Shown here in pieces: positions 17,450 through 25,878 of a DNA stretch of 64,000 bases. Source of the DNA: Planctomycetaceae bacterium. Its GTDB lineage: Bacteria; Planctomycetota; Planctomycetia; Planctomycetales; Planctomycetaceae. Position 1 is the stretch's first letter, and each line of letters opens with the position of its first letter. The notes beneath the pieces are model-generated. The model made no database searches. It saw only the letters and a program-made list of their open reading frames with translations, and had not been told where the DNA came from. Location: positions 3,214,001 to 3,278,000 of the forward strand of contig CP051247.1 in the NCBI GenBank assembly GCA_017795105.1, given 5' to 3'. The position numbers were made by a program, and so were the translations under genes.

Positions 17450-18154
17450 ATGTCGTCAAACCATTACGTGGTCGCTACGGCGAAGTCGTGGAACGTCGCC
17501 CGATATCATTCCACCATTTCCCGCCTGCCCGGCGTCTGGCATCTGATCGAGCAGCCCGGGGACCTCACCCGGGAAAAGCTCGATGAGATCAATCCCCGGT
17601 ACATCTTCTTTCCCCATTGGAGCCATAAGGTCCCCGACGAAATTGTCTCCCGCTATGAATGTGTCTGTTTTCACGCGACCGACGTTCCCTATGGCCGCGG
17701 AGGAAGCCCGGTTCAGAATCTGATTGCTCGTGGCCATCAGGAGACCGTGGTCTCCGCGTTGAGAATGGTTACGGAACTGGACGCCGGCCCTGTGTACTCG
17801 AAGCAGCCGCTGTCGCTCCTCGGCGGCGGCGAAGAGGTTTTTCTCCGCCTCGCCACGGTTGTCGCGGAGATGATTGCGGAGATCGTGGCCAGCGAGCCGA
17901 CTCCTGAACCACAGACCGGGGAGCCGACCGTCTTCAAACGCAGAACCCCGGAGGACAGCCGAATCCCGCAGGATATGACCGCACTGGAGTCTCTTTTCGA
18001 TCACATCCGCATGCTCGACGCCGAAGGGTATCCGCCGGCCTTTCTCGACTATGGTGGACTTCGCATCGAGTTCACACGTCCGGCTCTCCGCACCGGTCGG
18101 ATCGAGGCGACCGTGACGATCATCCCGCATCCGGCAGAAGGAAATTCCGAATGA
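17450..18154 (+). CDS. Formyltransferase-like protein (Fmt/sugar N-formyltransferase fold)
   Basis: 234 residues. The formyl-transferase core can be recognised from YIFFPHWSHKVP, VCFHATDVPYGRGGSPVQNLI (matching NxHxSLLPxxRGxxP, with the catalytic His and the GRG-x-SP loop) and MVTELDAGPVYSK (the conserved Asp of the N-H-D set). The Asn of the triad is replaced in CFHAT. It is shorter than methionyl-tRNA formyltransferase and lacks its C-terminal domain, as do sugar formyltransferases. Its stop overlaps the PIG-L start by 4 bases (ATGA), so the two are translationally coupled. N10-formyl-tetrahydrofolate-dependent formylation of an amino sugar is inferred. Confidence 0.82.
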   Translation: MSSNHYVVATAKSWNVARYHSTISRLPGVWHLIEQPGDLTREKLDEINPRYIFFPHWSHKVPDEIVSRYECVCFHATDVPYGRGGSPVQNLIARGHQETVVSALRMVTELDAGPVYSKQPLSLLGGGEEVFLRLATVVAEMIAEIVASEPTPEPQTGEPTVFKRRTPEDSRIPQDMTALESLFDHIRMLDAEGYPPAFLDYGGLRIEFTRPALRTGRIEATVTIIPHPAEGNSE

Positions 18155-18846
18155 ACCTGAACTACAAAACCGTCCTGATGTTCTTCGCGCATCCGGATGA
18201 CGAAACCCTGGCTGCCGGGGCGACAATGGCACGTCTCGCCCGGGAAGGGTGTCGGGTTCATGTCGCGATTCCCAACACCGGGGTGCACAGCAGACGCAAC
18301 GTCCTGGACGAAGCAACGCGCGAGGCAGCCATCCGGGAACTGCATACCGACTGCCGGAACGCTCTGGCCATCCTGGGCGTTCGCGAGAGCGATATCGAAC
18401 TCGGTGAGTTCGCCGACAACGAGAGTGACAGGCACACCCGTCTGGAGCTCATTCACTGGCTGGAAGAGATTATCGGCCGCGTGAAACCCGAGGCAATTTT
18501 CACTCATCACCGGTTCTGCACGAACATCGATCATCAGTACTGCCATGAAGCAGCCGTCGTGGCGACCCGACCGGCTCCGACGTGCCATATCCCGTTGTTC
18601 TGCGGCGAAGTTCCGTCAAGCACCGGCTACCTGAAACCGGTCCAATGGGAACCGAACCTGTACGTCGATGTCGAAGAACGGGACGTCGAACTGAAGATTC
18701 GCGCCATGCAGGCCTTCAAAGGCGAGGCCCGGCCCGATCCCCATCCCCGCTCACCGGAAGTCCTGAAAGCCCTCGCCAAAGTTCGAGGATCCGAAGGAGG
18801 ATTCTTCTTCGCCGAAGCCTTCATGATCCAGAAGACCTTCGCATGA
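18151..18846 (+). CDS. PIG-L (LmbE-like) family deacetylase
   Basis: 231 residues. The zinc-site motif AHPDDE is at 13-18, followed by GATMARLAREGCRVHV and the distal histidine motif FTHHRFCTNIDHQYCHEA (~126-143). Family members are zinc N-acetyl-sugar deacetylases (for example on GlcNAc-containing lipids or mycothiol precursors). The start overlaps the upstream formyltransferase-like stop (ATGA). With the flanking formyl- and acetyltransferase-like genes it probably exposes an amine for re-acylation. Confidence 0.92.
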   Translation: MNLNYKTVLMFFAHPDDETLAAGATMARLAREGCRVHVAIPNTGVHSRRNVLDEATREAAIRELHTDCRNALAILGVRESDIELGEFADNESDRHTRLELIHWLEEIIGRVKPEAIFTHHRFCTNIDHQYCHEAAVVATRPAPTCHIPLFCGEVPSSTGYLKPVQWEPNLYVDVEERDVELKIRAMQAFKGEARPDPHPRSPEVLKALAKVRGSEGGFFFAEAFMIQKTFA

Positions 18847-18908
18847 CCCCCGGTGAAGGTCATTTGCTGACCGGCGATTCAAACTTATCTGATGGATGGG
18901 ATTAGCAG

Positions 18909-19373
18909 ATGCATCTGCGAGACGTTCAACCTGAAGATGCTCCACTCCTCTTCGAGTGGGCCAACGATCCCGAAGTCAGACGGATGAGCTTCTCGCCCGG
19001 CTCGATCGAATGGGACGCGCATTTGAACTGGTTCGAGCAGAAGCGGCTGCATCCGGCAAGTTACATTTACATGGCCATGGAACATGACCAGGCCGTCGGA
19101 CAGATTCGGTTTGATCTCAATGACGACCGAACAGCAGATGTCGACATCCATACCAGTCCTGAACAACGGGGGAAGGGGCTTGGAACGAAGCTGATTCAGC
19201 TGGGCGTCGACCGTCTCTTCGCCAATTCCGACGCCCGAATCATTCGCGCTATCATCCGGATCGAGAACGTCAAATCAGCCCATGCATTCGCAAGAGCGGG
19301 GTTCCTGGAGGTTGGAAGACAGTCCGTGCACGATCAGCCTTGTCTGGTGATGATCAAAGCCCGCATTCAATGA
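18909..19373 (+). CDS. GNAT-family N-acetyltransferase, PseH/sugar-type
   Basis: 154 residues. N-terminal LRDVQPEDAPLLFEWANDPEVRRMSFSPGSIEWDAHLNWFEQK is typical of GNATs in surface-sugar clusters. The acetyl-CoA loop is PEQRGKGLGTKLIQ (motif A, RGKGLG), followed by RIENVKSAHAFARAGFLEVG (motif B). It lies 62 bases after the PIG-L gene on the same strand. Acetylation of an amino sugar is the likely job. Confidence 0.9.
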   Translation: MHLRDVQPEDAPLLFEWANDPEVRRMSFSPGSIEWDAHLNWFEQKRLHPASYIYMAMEHDQAVGQIRFDLNDDRTADVDIHTSPEQRGKGLGTKLIQLGVDRLFANSDARIIRAIIRIENVKSAHAFARAGFLEVGRQSVHDQPCLVMIKARIQ

Positions 19374-19402
19374 AGACCTGAATTCATAGAACCGTACGAC
19401 TG

Positions 19403-19502
19403 GCGGGATGGCCCGGAAGTTGACTTCCGGGTTGCGCAGCAACAGGCAGTGGCCCATGGACGGACTTCCGTCCATAATGCGTCCAATCTCAAGTTGCAGC
19501 GG
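19403..19502. repeat. Family F repeat (copy 1)
   Basis: GGGATGGCCCGGAAGTTGAC TTCCGGG hairpin, then AGCAACAGGCAGTGGCCC and a TGGACGG...CCGTCCA hairpin, ending TGCGTCCAATCTCAAGTTG. A second copy is at 20161-20258 and its last third recurs at 22352-22386. Confidence 0.8.
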
Positions 19503-19533
19503 TGATTCCTTTCGGTTGCAGTCGGCCAGAATT

Positions 19534-19938
19534 ATGAAGCATCACAGGGTTCGCAATGTCAGTTTGATTCTCGCGCTCGCTGCGTTACCGGCGACGATCT
19601 CTGTTTTCGTTCTGAAGTCGCCGTGGCCGGACCGCAGAACGCTGGGGCCCTACCTCTTCGTGTTGGGTTGGATTCTCTTTCCCTATCTGGCCACTGCGGC
19701 TGCGACGGTCTGGGCGAGCGGGCGAGGATCAACCGTCGATGATCTCGTTCTGTTTGTCGGATCGATCACCATTGCGGGAATCGGTTTCGGGATGGCCTGT
19801 CGCTTGTTCTATCTGCCATCCGGGAATCCGGGTCTGCAATTTGGGTTTGTGCAGACGGCTTACTGGCAGATCACCGTCCTGGCCGTCGCCGGGATGATTG
19901 TTCGCGTCAGGCGGGATCATCTCGCAACACGACGGTAG
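19534..19938 (+). CDS. Small multi-pass membrane protein of unknown function
   Basis: 134 residues with about four hydrophobic helices: VSLILALAALPATISVFVL, LGPYLFVLGWILFPYLATAAATVWA, LVLFVGSITIAGIGFGMACRLFYL and TAYWQITVLAVAGMIV. The ATG at 19534 starts immediately before a basic segment and the first helix; the open frame upstream runs into repeat sequence. No family recognised. It is flanked by repeats on both sides, like the small orphan genes further along. Confidence 0.6.
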   Translation: MKHHRVRNVSLILALAALPATISVFVLKSPWPDRRTLGPYLFVLGWILFPYLATAAATVWASGRGSTVDDLVLFVGSITIAGIGFGMACRLFYLPSGNPGLQFGFVQTAYWQITVLAVAGMIVRVRRDHLATRR

Positions 19939-19942
19939 CGAT

Positions 19943-20013
19943 GTAGATCAGGCACCGCCTGACAGGGTTAATTCGAGCAACGTTCATTGCTCGTCAGGCG
20001 ATGCCTGACCTAC
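19943..20013. repeat. Family A double-hairpin repeat (copy 1)
   Basis: 71 bp. Each end forms its own hairpin (ATCAGGCACCGCCTGAC; GTCAGGCGATGCCTGAC), and the two ends are also inverted repeats of each other (GTAGATCAGGCA...TGCCTGACCTAC). Four other full copies are at 21522, 22276, 25493 and 26182. Confidence 0.9.
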
Positions 20014-20160
20014 GGGCTGACAAGCACATCATCTTCCCAGAAGCAAACCGGGCAGATGTCCCAATCGCAACGGGCATCCAAGGTCCTGTAGCCACAAATT
20101 GGGCAGGGATGTTTCACGGCGGGTTCTCCAACTTCTTCGCGTGTGGCATCATTGCCTTTT

Positions 20161-20258
20161 CGGGATGGCCCGGAAGTTTACTTCCGGGTTGCGGAGCAAC
20201 AAGCAGTCGCCCATTGACGGACTTCGGTGCATGATGTGTCCAATCTCAATTTGAAGCA
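20161..20258. repeat. Family F repeat (copy 2)
   Basis: Same order of modules as the copy at 19403: CCCGGAAGTTTACTTCCGGG hairpin, AGCAACAAGCAGTCGCCC, then TGACGGACTTCGG and TGTGTCCAATCTCAATTTG. Confidence 0.8.
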
Positions 20259-20381
20259 ATATGTGTGAGATCGAGTTTGAACGGTGCGAACCTGCCGTGG
20301 GGATTGCGATCGTGCGTTCTGTGACATAAGGTGAACGGGAGTTCTCGTTTCGACAGCCCCGCTTTCCGTTTGCCCACCGTC

Positions 20382-21398
20382 ATGCCACATGAGACATTCT
20401 CCAGCCGCGATCGAAGCGGTTTTACGCTTATCGAACTCCTTGTCGTCATCGCGGTGATTGCGATCCTGGTGGCGCTGTTGCTGCCAGCTGTGCAGCAGGC
20501 CCGCGAAGCTGCCCGGCGTATGCAGTGTAAAAACAATCTCAAGCAGTTGGGGCTGGCGATTCACAACTATGAATCGACGCACCGAACCCTGCCCCCTGCT
20601 TGCGGGGGTACAAACGGCACGGTAAGCCCAAACAACAATGCCCGACTCAGCGGAATTGTGATGCTTTTACCGTTTTTCGAGCAGCAGGCCCTTTGGGATC
20701 GGATTGCTGCCGCCCCCGGCCAAGGCGGTCAGCCTTATCGTCTTGATTTCCCGCATCCGGACTCAACTCCCGCGGTAATGTTATGTCCCTCCTGCCCACT
20801 TGGCCCCCCGGCTTCGGAGGTAACAGCAGTTTCCTCATCTGGTGGCCCCTCAAGGTCATATCACTTCAACTACGGCGATAGTTACCTCTCGTTATCGACC
20901 CCAGCTCGAGGTCCATTCGCAGCCCGGAACTACGGTCACACCAATGAATTTCATCAAATTACAGATGGATTGTCGAACACCGTGTTTATGTCAGAACGCG
21001 TGATGTTTCAGGGAGAAGACGAGCCACTGAGTACATTTCGGAATCACGCTCCGACCGATCCGCAGACATGTCGAACTACCACAGTTTCTTACTCAAACAT
21101 TGGCAATGGTCGCCATTGGGCCACCGGATCGCGATTCGGTGGCGAGAATGTTGGCACCACCATTCCGCCCAATGGGCCGAGTTGCGATTCTCATCACACG
21201 CCGACCAGTTATCATCGTGGAGGGGTCAATGCGTTGATGGGGGATGGGGCGGTGCGGTTTATTGGTGAGAATATTGACGCAGGGAATCAGTCGACGCCGC
21301 TGCCGCCGGCGACGCTTACGGCGACCCAGCCGAGTCCCTATGGAGTTTGGGGGAGCCTGGGAACTGCCCAGGCCGGCGAGGTCGTTGGAGAGTTTTGA
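20382..21398 (+). CDS. DUF1559 prepilin-like protein
   Basis: 338 residues. Prepilin signal SRDRSGFTLIELLVVIAVIAILVALLLPAVQQAREAARR, four-residue KNNLKQLGLAIHNYES, FMSERVM in the middle and the H-X9-DG motif (HRGGVNALMGDG) followed by AVRFIGENIDAGN; it ends GEVVGEF, as do the other two members in the window. The ATG at 20382 places the signal at a normal distance; a GTG at 20331 is possible because AAGG precedes it, while 20382 has no clear ribosome site. Pseudopilin-like surface role presumed. Confidence 0.88.
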   Translation: MPHETFSSRDRSGFTLIELLVVIAVIAILVALLLPAVQQAREAARRMQCKNNLKQLGLAIHNYESTHRTLPPACGGTNGTVSPNNNARLSGIVMLLPFFEQQALWDRIAAAPGQGGQPYRLDFPHPDSTPAVMLCPSCPLGPPASEVTAVSSSGGPSRSYHFNYGDSYLSLSTPARGPFAARNYGHTNEFHQITDGLSNTVFMSERVMFQGEDEPLSTFRNHAPTDPQTCRTTTVSYSNIGNGRHWATGSRFGGENVGTTIPPNGPSCDSHHTPTSYHRGGVNALMGDGAVRFIGENIDAGNQSTPLPPATLTATQPSPYGVWGSLGTAQAGEVVGEF

Positions 21399-21521
21399 GC
21401 CCGGTCTGTGGCCAATGATGTAACAACCGATCACTCTATCTACTCAAGACGAAAAAGCTGTCGCGAGAGTTGGCCCCCCCCTGCATAGGCTTCACCAGGT
21501 TCTTCTTTATGCAGAAGTAAC

Positions 21522-21592
21522 GTAGGTCAGGCACCGCCTGACGGGGTTACTTTGAGCAACGCTCATTGCTCGTCAGGCAATGCCTGACCTAC
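21522..21592. repeat. Family A double-hairpin repeat (copy 2)
   Basis: 71 bp with GTAGGTCAGGCACCGCCTGA at the left end and its inverted counterpart at the right. It lies 78 bases past the 3' end of the pentapeptide gene. Confidence 0.9.
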
Positions 21593-21669
21593 GGGCTGCA
21601 ACCGTTCAAACCGGCACAGTCTGCGAAGTTCGTGGTGCAGAAGCGAGCAATTCTCGCACGTCGAAGATC

Positions 21670-22251
21670 TTAGACGAATCCAGCATGATCCATAATTGTA
21701 TTACCTACATCATTCGGTTGTCCTCTCGTGAACTTGCTGCGGTAAAATGAGCCATTTCCGAACGTTGCTTCTTTCCATGTGCAAGTATTGAAGTTGCATG
21801 TACATAGATGTGCGCCACGAAGGTCGGCACTATCGAAACGGCATTCACTAAAAGAAACCGACTCGCCTGCTGCATCTTTCAGCTTCGCCTTTGAAAAGGA
21901 ACAGTTCTCGAACCGACCTCGGAACAGCGCACCATTGAGATTTGACTCGTCAAATTTGCACGCTGAAAACTTACCATCAATGTTGGTCTTTAACGTTGAA
22001 TTAGACAGGTCAACGTCAATAAGGGTACATCCCAGAAATTGCCCCCCTCGCTCGGCACTACAATATGTCAAGTCGATAGCGTTCATGGTTATGGTTCGCA
22101 AAATCCCACGAATGACTAGCCCTCTCAAATCGCAAATTCCGCTCTCAGTGTGACCGAATGGCTCTGGAACCTCCCCAGATCGCAACTGTGCCAATACTGA
22201 CTCAATAAGTTCATCACTCCATCGTGCCTTTAGTTCATTCTTCGTCGCCAT
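21670..22251 (-). CDS. Pentapeptide-repeat protein
   Basis: 193 residues. After a helical N-terminal ~50 residues (MATKNELKARWSDELIESVLAQLRSG) come tandem A(D/N)LXX-like units forming a right-handed beta-helix: YCSAERGGQFLGCTLIDVDLSNSTL, CKFDESNLNGALFRGRFENCSFSKAKLKDA, CRFDSADLRGAHLCTCNFNTCTW. The ATG at 22251 is used; the upstream extension would be inside repeat DNA. Base composition is more AT-rich than the flanking genes, which suggests recent acquisition. Function unknown; some relatives mimic DNA, others have no known role. Confidence 0.82.
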   Translation of the reverse strand: MATKNELKARWSDELIESVLAQLRSGEVPEPFGHTESGICDLRGLVIRGILRTITMNAIDLTYCSAERGGQFLGCTLIDVDLSNSTLKTNIDGKFSACKFDESNLNGALFRGRFENCSFSKAKLKDAAGESVSFSECRFDSADLRGAHLCTCNFNTCTWKEATFGNGSFYRSKFTRGQPNDVGNTIMDHAGFV

Positions 22252-22275
22252 CGTCTCTATCTCCAATGAAGTAAC

Positions 22276-22346
22276 GTAGGTCAGGCACCGCCTGACGGGG
22301 CTACTGTGAACAACGCTCATTGCTCGTCAGGCGGTGCCTGACCTAC
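22276..22346. repeat. Family A double-hairpin repeat (copy 3)
   Basis: 71 bp, ending 25 bases upstream of the pentapeptide start codon at 22251. Confidence 0.9.
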
Positions 22347-22544
22347 GGGCTTCTGTCCATGATGCGTCCATTCTCAATTTGAAGCAAGCTGTGAAGTATC
22401 GAGCTCAAGCTGGGTGGCGATTGTCTCCGGCGCCGCCTTGTTTATCGCCTTCTTGTTTCCACAAATCACACAAAGTCGATGATCACGCCGCGGTTGAATC
22501 TGCCGTTGCGGGCCGACCTCCGGGCAGGCCCGTTCCTCCGCCGC

Positions 22545-22574
22545 TTGTGACCGACCACCCGAAAGTCGTATAAC
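22545..22574 (+). promoter_or_regulatory. Candidate sigma-70-type promoter
   Basis: TTGTGA (22545-22550) and TATAAC (22569-22574) are 18 bases apart, about 60 bases before the start of the CehA/McbA-like gene. Four of six and five of six consensus positions match. Confidence 0.4.
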
Positions 22575-22633
22575 ATCCTTCTGATGCGTGTGGATGGCGT
22601 TCGGCTTCTTCGTGCCTGTTGAGGGAAGATATC

Positions 22634-25033
22634 ATGATCGGTTCCCCCCGTCCGTTGCTGCTCGTGGCCTGTCTGGCCGCTTTGTTTCTGGCTCCTGCGT
22701 TTCAGCAGCCGGCACTCCCGTCGGAGGAGAGTTTGCCTCGGGTGGGGAGTGTGGCTCGTCAGCCTTTGGTCGCGGCAACGGAGCGGCTGCTCGATGCGTT
22801 GACGTATGTCGGGGCTCCGCTGAAGCCGGCCGATGAGGCGAATTTGCGGAAGGTCCTCGCCAGTGATCTTTCCGATCTGGAGACCGCCCGCCAGGTTGAG
22901 GATCTGCTCGATCCGTACTGCATTGCCGCCGTGCACATCAATCCGGAAAGTCGGGTCAAGGTGCAGGAAGGGCCCGCGAAGAAGGAGCTGGTTCAGCAGG
23001 GCTGGCGGACGTTTCTGGTGAAGGTGCACAACGAAGCCGGCATCAACCCGAGCCTCATCGTCGAAAGCCCGCAGGCGCAGCCGGTCTATCAGAAAGGGCG
23101 CGGAGCCCGGCAGAGTCCGCAGAAGGAAGCCGACCTCGTTACGGCTGCCGAGGCTCAGCTGCGATTTCTCGACGTGGCTCTGTTCGACAAGCAGCCGCTC
23201 AAGCCGCGACTGTCGGGGCTCGGGCTGGAGTATCGCATTCTTCAACTCTACAGCCGCGACGCCGGGCAGCGGGAAGCGACGCTCAGCTTTCATGTCGGGC
23301 AGGGAACGCAGGATCTCGGCTTTCGCGGCGAGGTGCCGATTCTCTTTCAGTGCCAGCCCGCCGTGAAGGTGACGTTCGAAGTTCGCGATGTCGACGGCGA
23401 ACCAACGATGGCGGCTTTCGAGATCTACGATGCTCTGGGCCGCGTCTATCCGAACCCGGCTCGCAGGCTGGCTCCCGACTTCTTCTTTCACAATCAGATC
23501 TACCGCGAAGAAGGGGAGCACGTCTTCCTGCCGCCGGGCGAATACGATGTCAAAGTGACGCGCGGGCCCGAGTATCGCGTGCAGCAGCGGAAGTTGACGG
23601 TCGCGGACAATCAGTCCGAACAGACGGCTCGATTCGAGCTGCAGCGGTGGATTCATCCGGCTGCCCGTCACTGGTACTCCGGCGATCATCATGTGCATGC
23701 CGCGGGGTGTGCCCATTACGACAGCCCGACCGAAGGGGTGATGCCGGTCGACATGATGCGGCACATTCTGGGTGAGGACCTCAACGTCGGTTGTGTCCTC
23801 AGCTGGGGGCCGTGCTGGTACACGCAGAAGCAGCACTTCGAAGGCAAGACGTCGGAACTTTCCCGGCCGAATTATCTGATGCGGTACGATGTCGAAGTCA
23901 GCGGGTTCCCTTCCTCGCACGCCGGGCACCTCTGTTTGCTGCGACTGAAAGAGGACGACTACCCCGGCACGACCCGCATCGAGCAATGGCCGAGCTGGAC
24001 GCTGCCCGTGCTGCAGTGGGGCCAGCAGCAGGGGGGTGTCGTCGGCTACTCGCACAGTGGCTGGGGGCTGATTCTTCCCGACTACGGCCCAAACGGACAG
24101 CGGATTCCGATCACGCGTCAGTCGGCTCTCGCCTCTTCCGGTCGAGCCGCCGACAAGCTGCCCGACTACGCGATGCCCCCCTTTGATGGCATCGGAGCGA
24201 ACGAATACATCGTGACGGTCACACACGACGCCTGCGATTTCATTTCGGCCGTCGACACCCCGGCGGTCTGGGAATTGAACATCTGGTATCACACGCTCAA
24301 CTGCGGCTACCGGGCCCGCATCAGTGGCGAAACCGACTTCCCCTGCATCTACGGCGATCGCGTCGGCCTGGGACGCATCTATGTCAAACTCGATGACGAC
24401 GAGCCGCTCTCCTTCGACAACTGGATGCAGGGCGTGAAGGCGGGCCGCAGTTATTGCGGCGACGGCATGAGCCATCTGATGAACTTCCGCGTGAACGATG
24501 TCGCGGTCGGCGAGCCCGGTTCGGACGGAGCGATCAGCCAGCTGAATCTCGAAGCGGCTCAGTCCGTCAAAGTCTCCGCCGAGGTCGCCGCCCTGCTGGA
24601 GGAACAGCCCCGCGAAGACATCCGCCAGCGGAGGCTCGATCAGAAACCGTACTGGCACATCGAACGCGCCCGCAGCGGCAACACGCGTCAGGTGCCGGTC
24701 GAACTCGTGGTCAACGGCGAAGCGGTCGCCCGGAAGATGATCGAAGCGGACGGGCATCTCGAAACGGTCGAATTCGACGTCCCCCTGCAACAATCGAGCT
24801 GGGTCGCCCTCCGCATCTTCCCGTCGGCTCACACGAACCCGATCTTCGTGGAAATCGCCGACCGCCCGATCCGCGCGAACAAAAAGTCAGCCGAATGGTG
24901 CCGCCGAGCCGTCGACGTCTGCTGGGACTCCAAACAAAACTTGATCCACGAAACCGAACGCCCCGCCGCCAAAGCGGCGTACGACCACGCCCGGGCGGCG
25001 TATGATCGGATCATTCGGGAATCGGGTGAGTGA
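22634..25033 (+). CDS. CehA/McbA-family metallohydrolase (PHP fold), exported
   Basis: 799 residues. Signal peptide at ~1-25 (LLLVACLAALFLAPAF). Residues 30-340 are a mixed region with an Ig-like beta part (VTFEVRDVDGEPTMAAFEIYDALGRVYPNP; PPGEYDVKVTRGPEYRVQQRKLTV). The PHP-type metal motif GDHHVHAAG is at 350-358, with further metal candidates GYSHSGWG and THDACDFISA. CehA and McbA are carbaryl hydrolases of this family, but most members have unknown substrates. The ATG at 22634 has GAGGGA 8 bases upstream. Its last 113 bases recur at 25564-25679. Confidence 0.85.
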   Translation: MIGSPRPLLLVACLAALFLAPAFQQPALPSEESLPRVGSVARQPLVAATERLLDALTYVGAPLKPADEANLRKVLASDLSDLETARQVEDLLDPYCIAAVHINPESRVKVQEGPAKKELVQQGWRTFLVKVHNEAGINPSLIVESPQAQPVYQKGRGARQSPQKEADLVTAAEAQLRFLDVALFDKQPLKPRLSGLGLEYRILQLYSRDAGQREATLSFHVGQGTQDLGFRGEVPILFQCQPAVKVTFEVRDVDGEPTMAAFEIYDALGRVYPNPARRLAPDFFFHNQIYREEGEHVFLPPGEYDVKVTRGPEYRVQQRKLTVADNQSEQTARFELQRWIHPAARHWYSGDHHVHAAGCAHYDSPTEGVMPVDMMRHILGEDLNVGCVLSWGPCWYTQKQHFEGKTSELSRPNYLMRYDVEVSGFPSSHAGHLCLLRLKEDDYPGTTRIEQWPSWTLPVLQWGQQQGGVVGYSHSGWGLILPDYGPNGQRIPITRQSALASSGRAADKLPDYAMPPFDGIGANEYIVTVTHDACDFISAVDTPAVWELNIWYHTLNCGYRARISGETDFPCIYGDRVGLGRIYVKLDDDEPLSFDNWMQGVKAGRSYCGDGMSHLMNFRVNDVAVGEPGSDGAISQLNLEAAQSVKVSAEVAALLEEQPREDIRQRRLDQKPYWHIERARSGNTRQVPVELVVNGEAVARKMIEADGHLETVEFDVPLQQSSWVALRIFPSAHTNPIFVEIADRPIRANKKSAEWCRRAVDVCWDSKQNLIHETERPAAKAAYDHARAAYDRIIRESGE

Positions 25034-25060
25034 GGGCGCTCAATTAAAGCGCCGTAAGAA

Positions 25061-25459
25061 CTACGAGGCCGACTCTTGGAACTTGCAGACCCCAAAAAAT
25101 CGCAACTGAAGTGCGCCGTGAGATTCAATCACACGGGGATTTTGAAAATTGTAGTTGTAAAGAAGCACAGCAGCATTCACCGGAGATCGGATAGACTTCT
25201 CAAGTGAAGTCTGAAGTTGCTCGACGAGTTGCGAATCATATGAGAATCCGGTCAGCACTTCGATCAATGAATCGGTGAAGGCCTCAAAGCATTCTGCTTC
25301 CCGGCAGGCTTCGTTCCATCTTGGAAGTCCAAACTGGACCATGAACTGAGACGGAACCAGTTCGCCGTCTTCGTTGTATGTCAAGGCGACAAACTTCTCC
25401 AACGCGTCCATCGATGGAGCAACTCCCAACCAGATGGACACATAACCGTCTTCTCGCAT
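25061..25459 (-). CDS. Imm22-like immunity protein
   Basis: 132 residues. The N-terminal pattern MREDGYVSIWLGVAPSMDALEKFV followed by YNEDGELVPSQFMVQFGL strongly recalls the Imm22 family (VSIWLG... YxEDGxxxxSxF), which protects against polymorphic or contact-dependent toxins. No toxin gene is visible beside it, so it would be an orphan immunity gene. It lies head-to-tail against the CehA/McbA-like gene (27-base gap between stops), is more AT-rich than neighbours, and its start codon is 34 bases from a family A repeat. Confidence 0.68.
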   Translation of the reverse strand: MREDGYVSIWLGVAPSMDALEKFVALTYNEDGELVPSQFMVQFGLPRWNEACREAECFEAFTDSLIEVLTGFSYDSQLVEQLQTSLEKSIRSPVNAAVLLYNYNFQNPRVIESHGALQLRFFGVCKFQESAS

Positions 25460-25492
25460 TTTGAGTTCCTGTCACCGAGATAAGCCAGCAGA

Positions 25493-25562
25493 GTAGGTCA
25501 GGCACCGCCTGACGGGGTTTATGGACCAACGTCGATTGGTCGTCAGGCAGTGCCTGACCTAC
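25493..25562. repeat. Family A double-hairpin repeat (copy 4)
   Basis: 70 bp. Left side is 33 bases upstream of the Imm22-like start codon. Right side runs directly into the duplicated CehA/McbA gene end, without any spacer. Confidence 0.9.
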
Positions 25563-25563
25563 G

Positions 25564-25679
25564 GCTGGGACTCCAAACAAAACCTGATCCTCGAAACCGA
25601 ACGCCCCGCCGCCAAAGCGGCGTACGACCACGCCCGGGCGGCGTATGATCGGATTATTCGGGAATCGGGGGAGTGAGGG
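25564..25679 (+). pseudogene. Duplicated 3' end of the CehA/McbA-like gene
   Basis: These 116 bases match 24921-25036 with four mismatches by eye, covering the last 37 codons, the TGA stop and three more bases. There is no start codon or upstream gene body, so it is a non-functional fragment. The two copies bracket the Imm22-like gene and the family A repeat. Confidence 0.9.
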
Positions 25680-25708
25680 AATCGCAGGTCAGGCAAGCAG
25701 TGTTCCTT

Positions 25709-25785
25709 CGCCCCCTTCAGGGGGAGAAGGTGCCCGAAGGGCGGATGAGGGGGCGATGAACCAGCGACGTTCTATTTCAGGGAAT
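25709..25785. repeat. Composite repeat family B (partial, copy 2)
   Basis: CCTTCGCCCCCTTCAGGGGG, then AGAAGGTGCCCGAAGGGCGG and ATGAGGGGGCGATGAACCAG: the inverted order of the right half of the copy at 5150. A truncated family A left end (ATAGGTCAGGCATTGTCTGA) follows at 25784-25809. Confidence 0.75.
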
Positions 25786-25878
25786 AGGTCAGGCATTGTC
25801 TGAGAGGGATGTTAAAAACGGTACCGACGGGGAATCTGGCAATATCCTGACCTTCGAGATCTGGTGGCGGGTTCGTCG

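Larger units (their letters stand above)
19939..20381. other. Repeat-filled intergenic region
   Basis: 443 bases holding a full family A repeat (19943-20013) and a family F repeat (20161-20258). Between them (20020-20160) and after them I see no gene; the last ~120 bases are the leader of the DUF1559 gene. Confidence 0.6.
22252..22633. other. Intergenic region between pentapeptide and CehA/McbA-like genes
   Basis: 382 bases with a family A repeat (22276-22346), a family F remnant (22352-22386) and, from about 22390, the leader of the CehA/McbA-like gene with a candidate promoter. Confidence 0.6.

Noticed and set aside
21779..22153. 124-codon plus-strand frame
   Set aside because: Antisense to the pentapeptide-repeat gene; composition only reflects the complement of its repeats.
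22466..24832. 788-codon minus-strand open frame
   Set aside because: Antisense to the CehA/McbA-like gene; no motif and no ribosome site.
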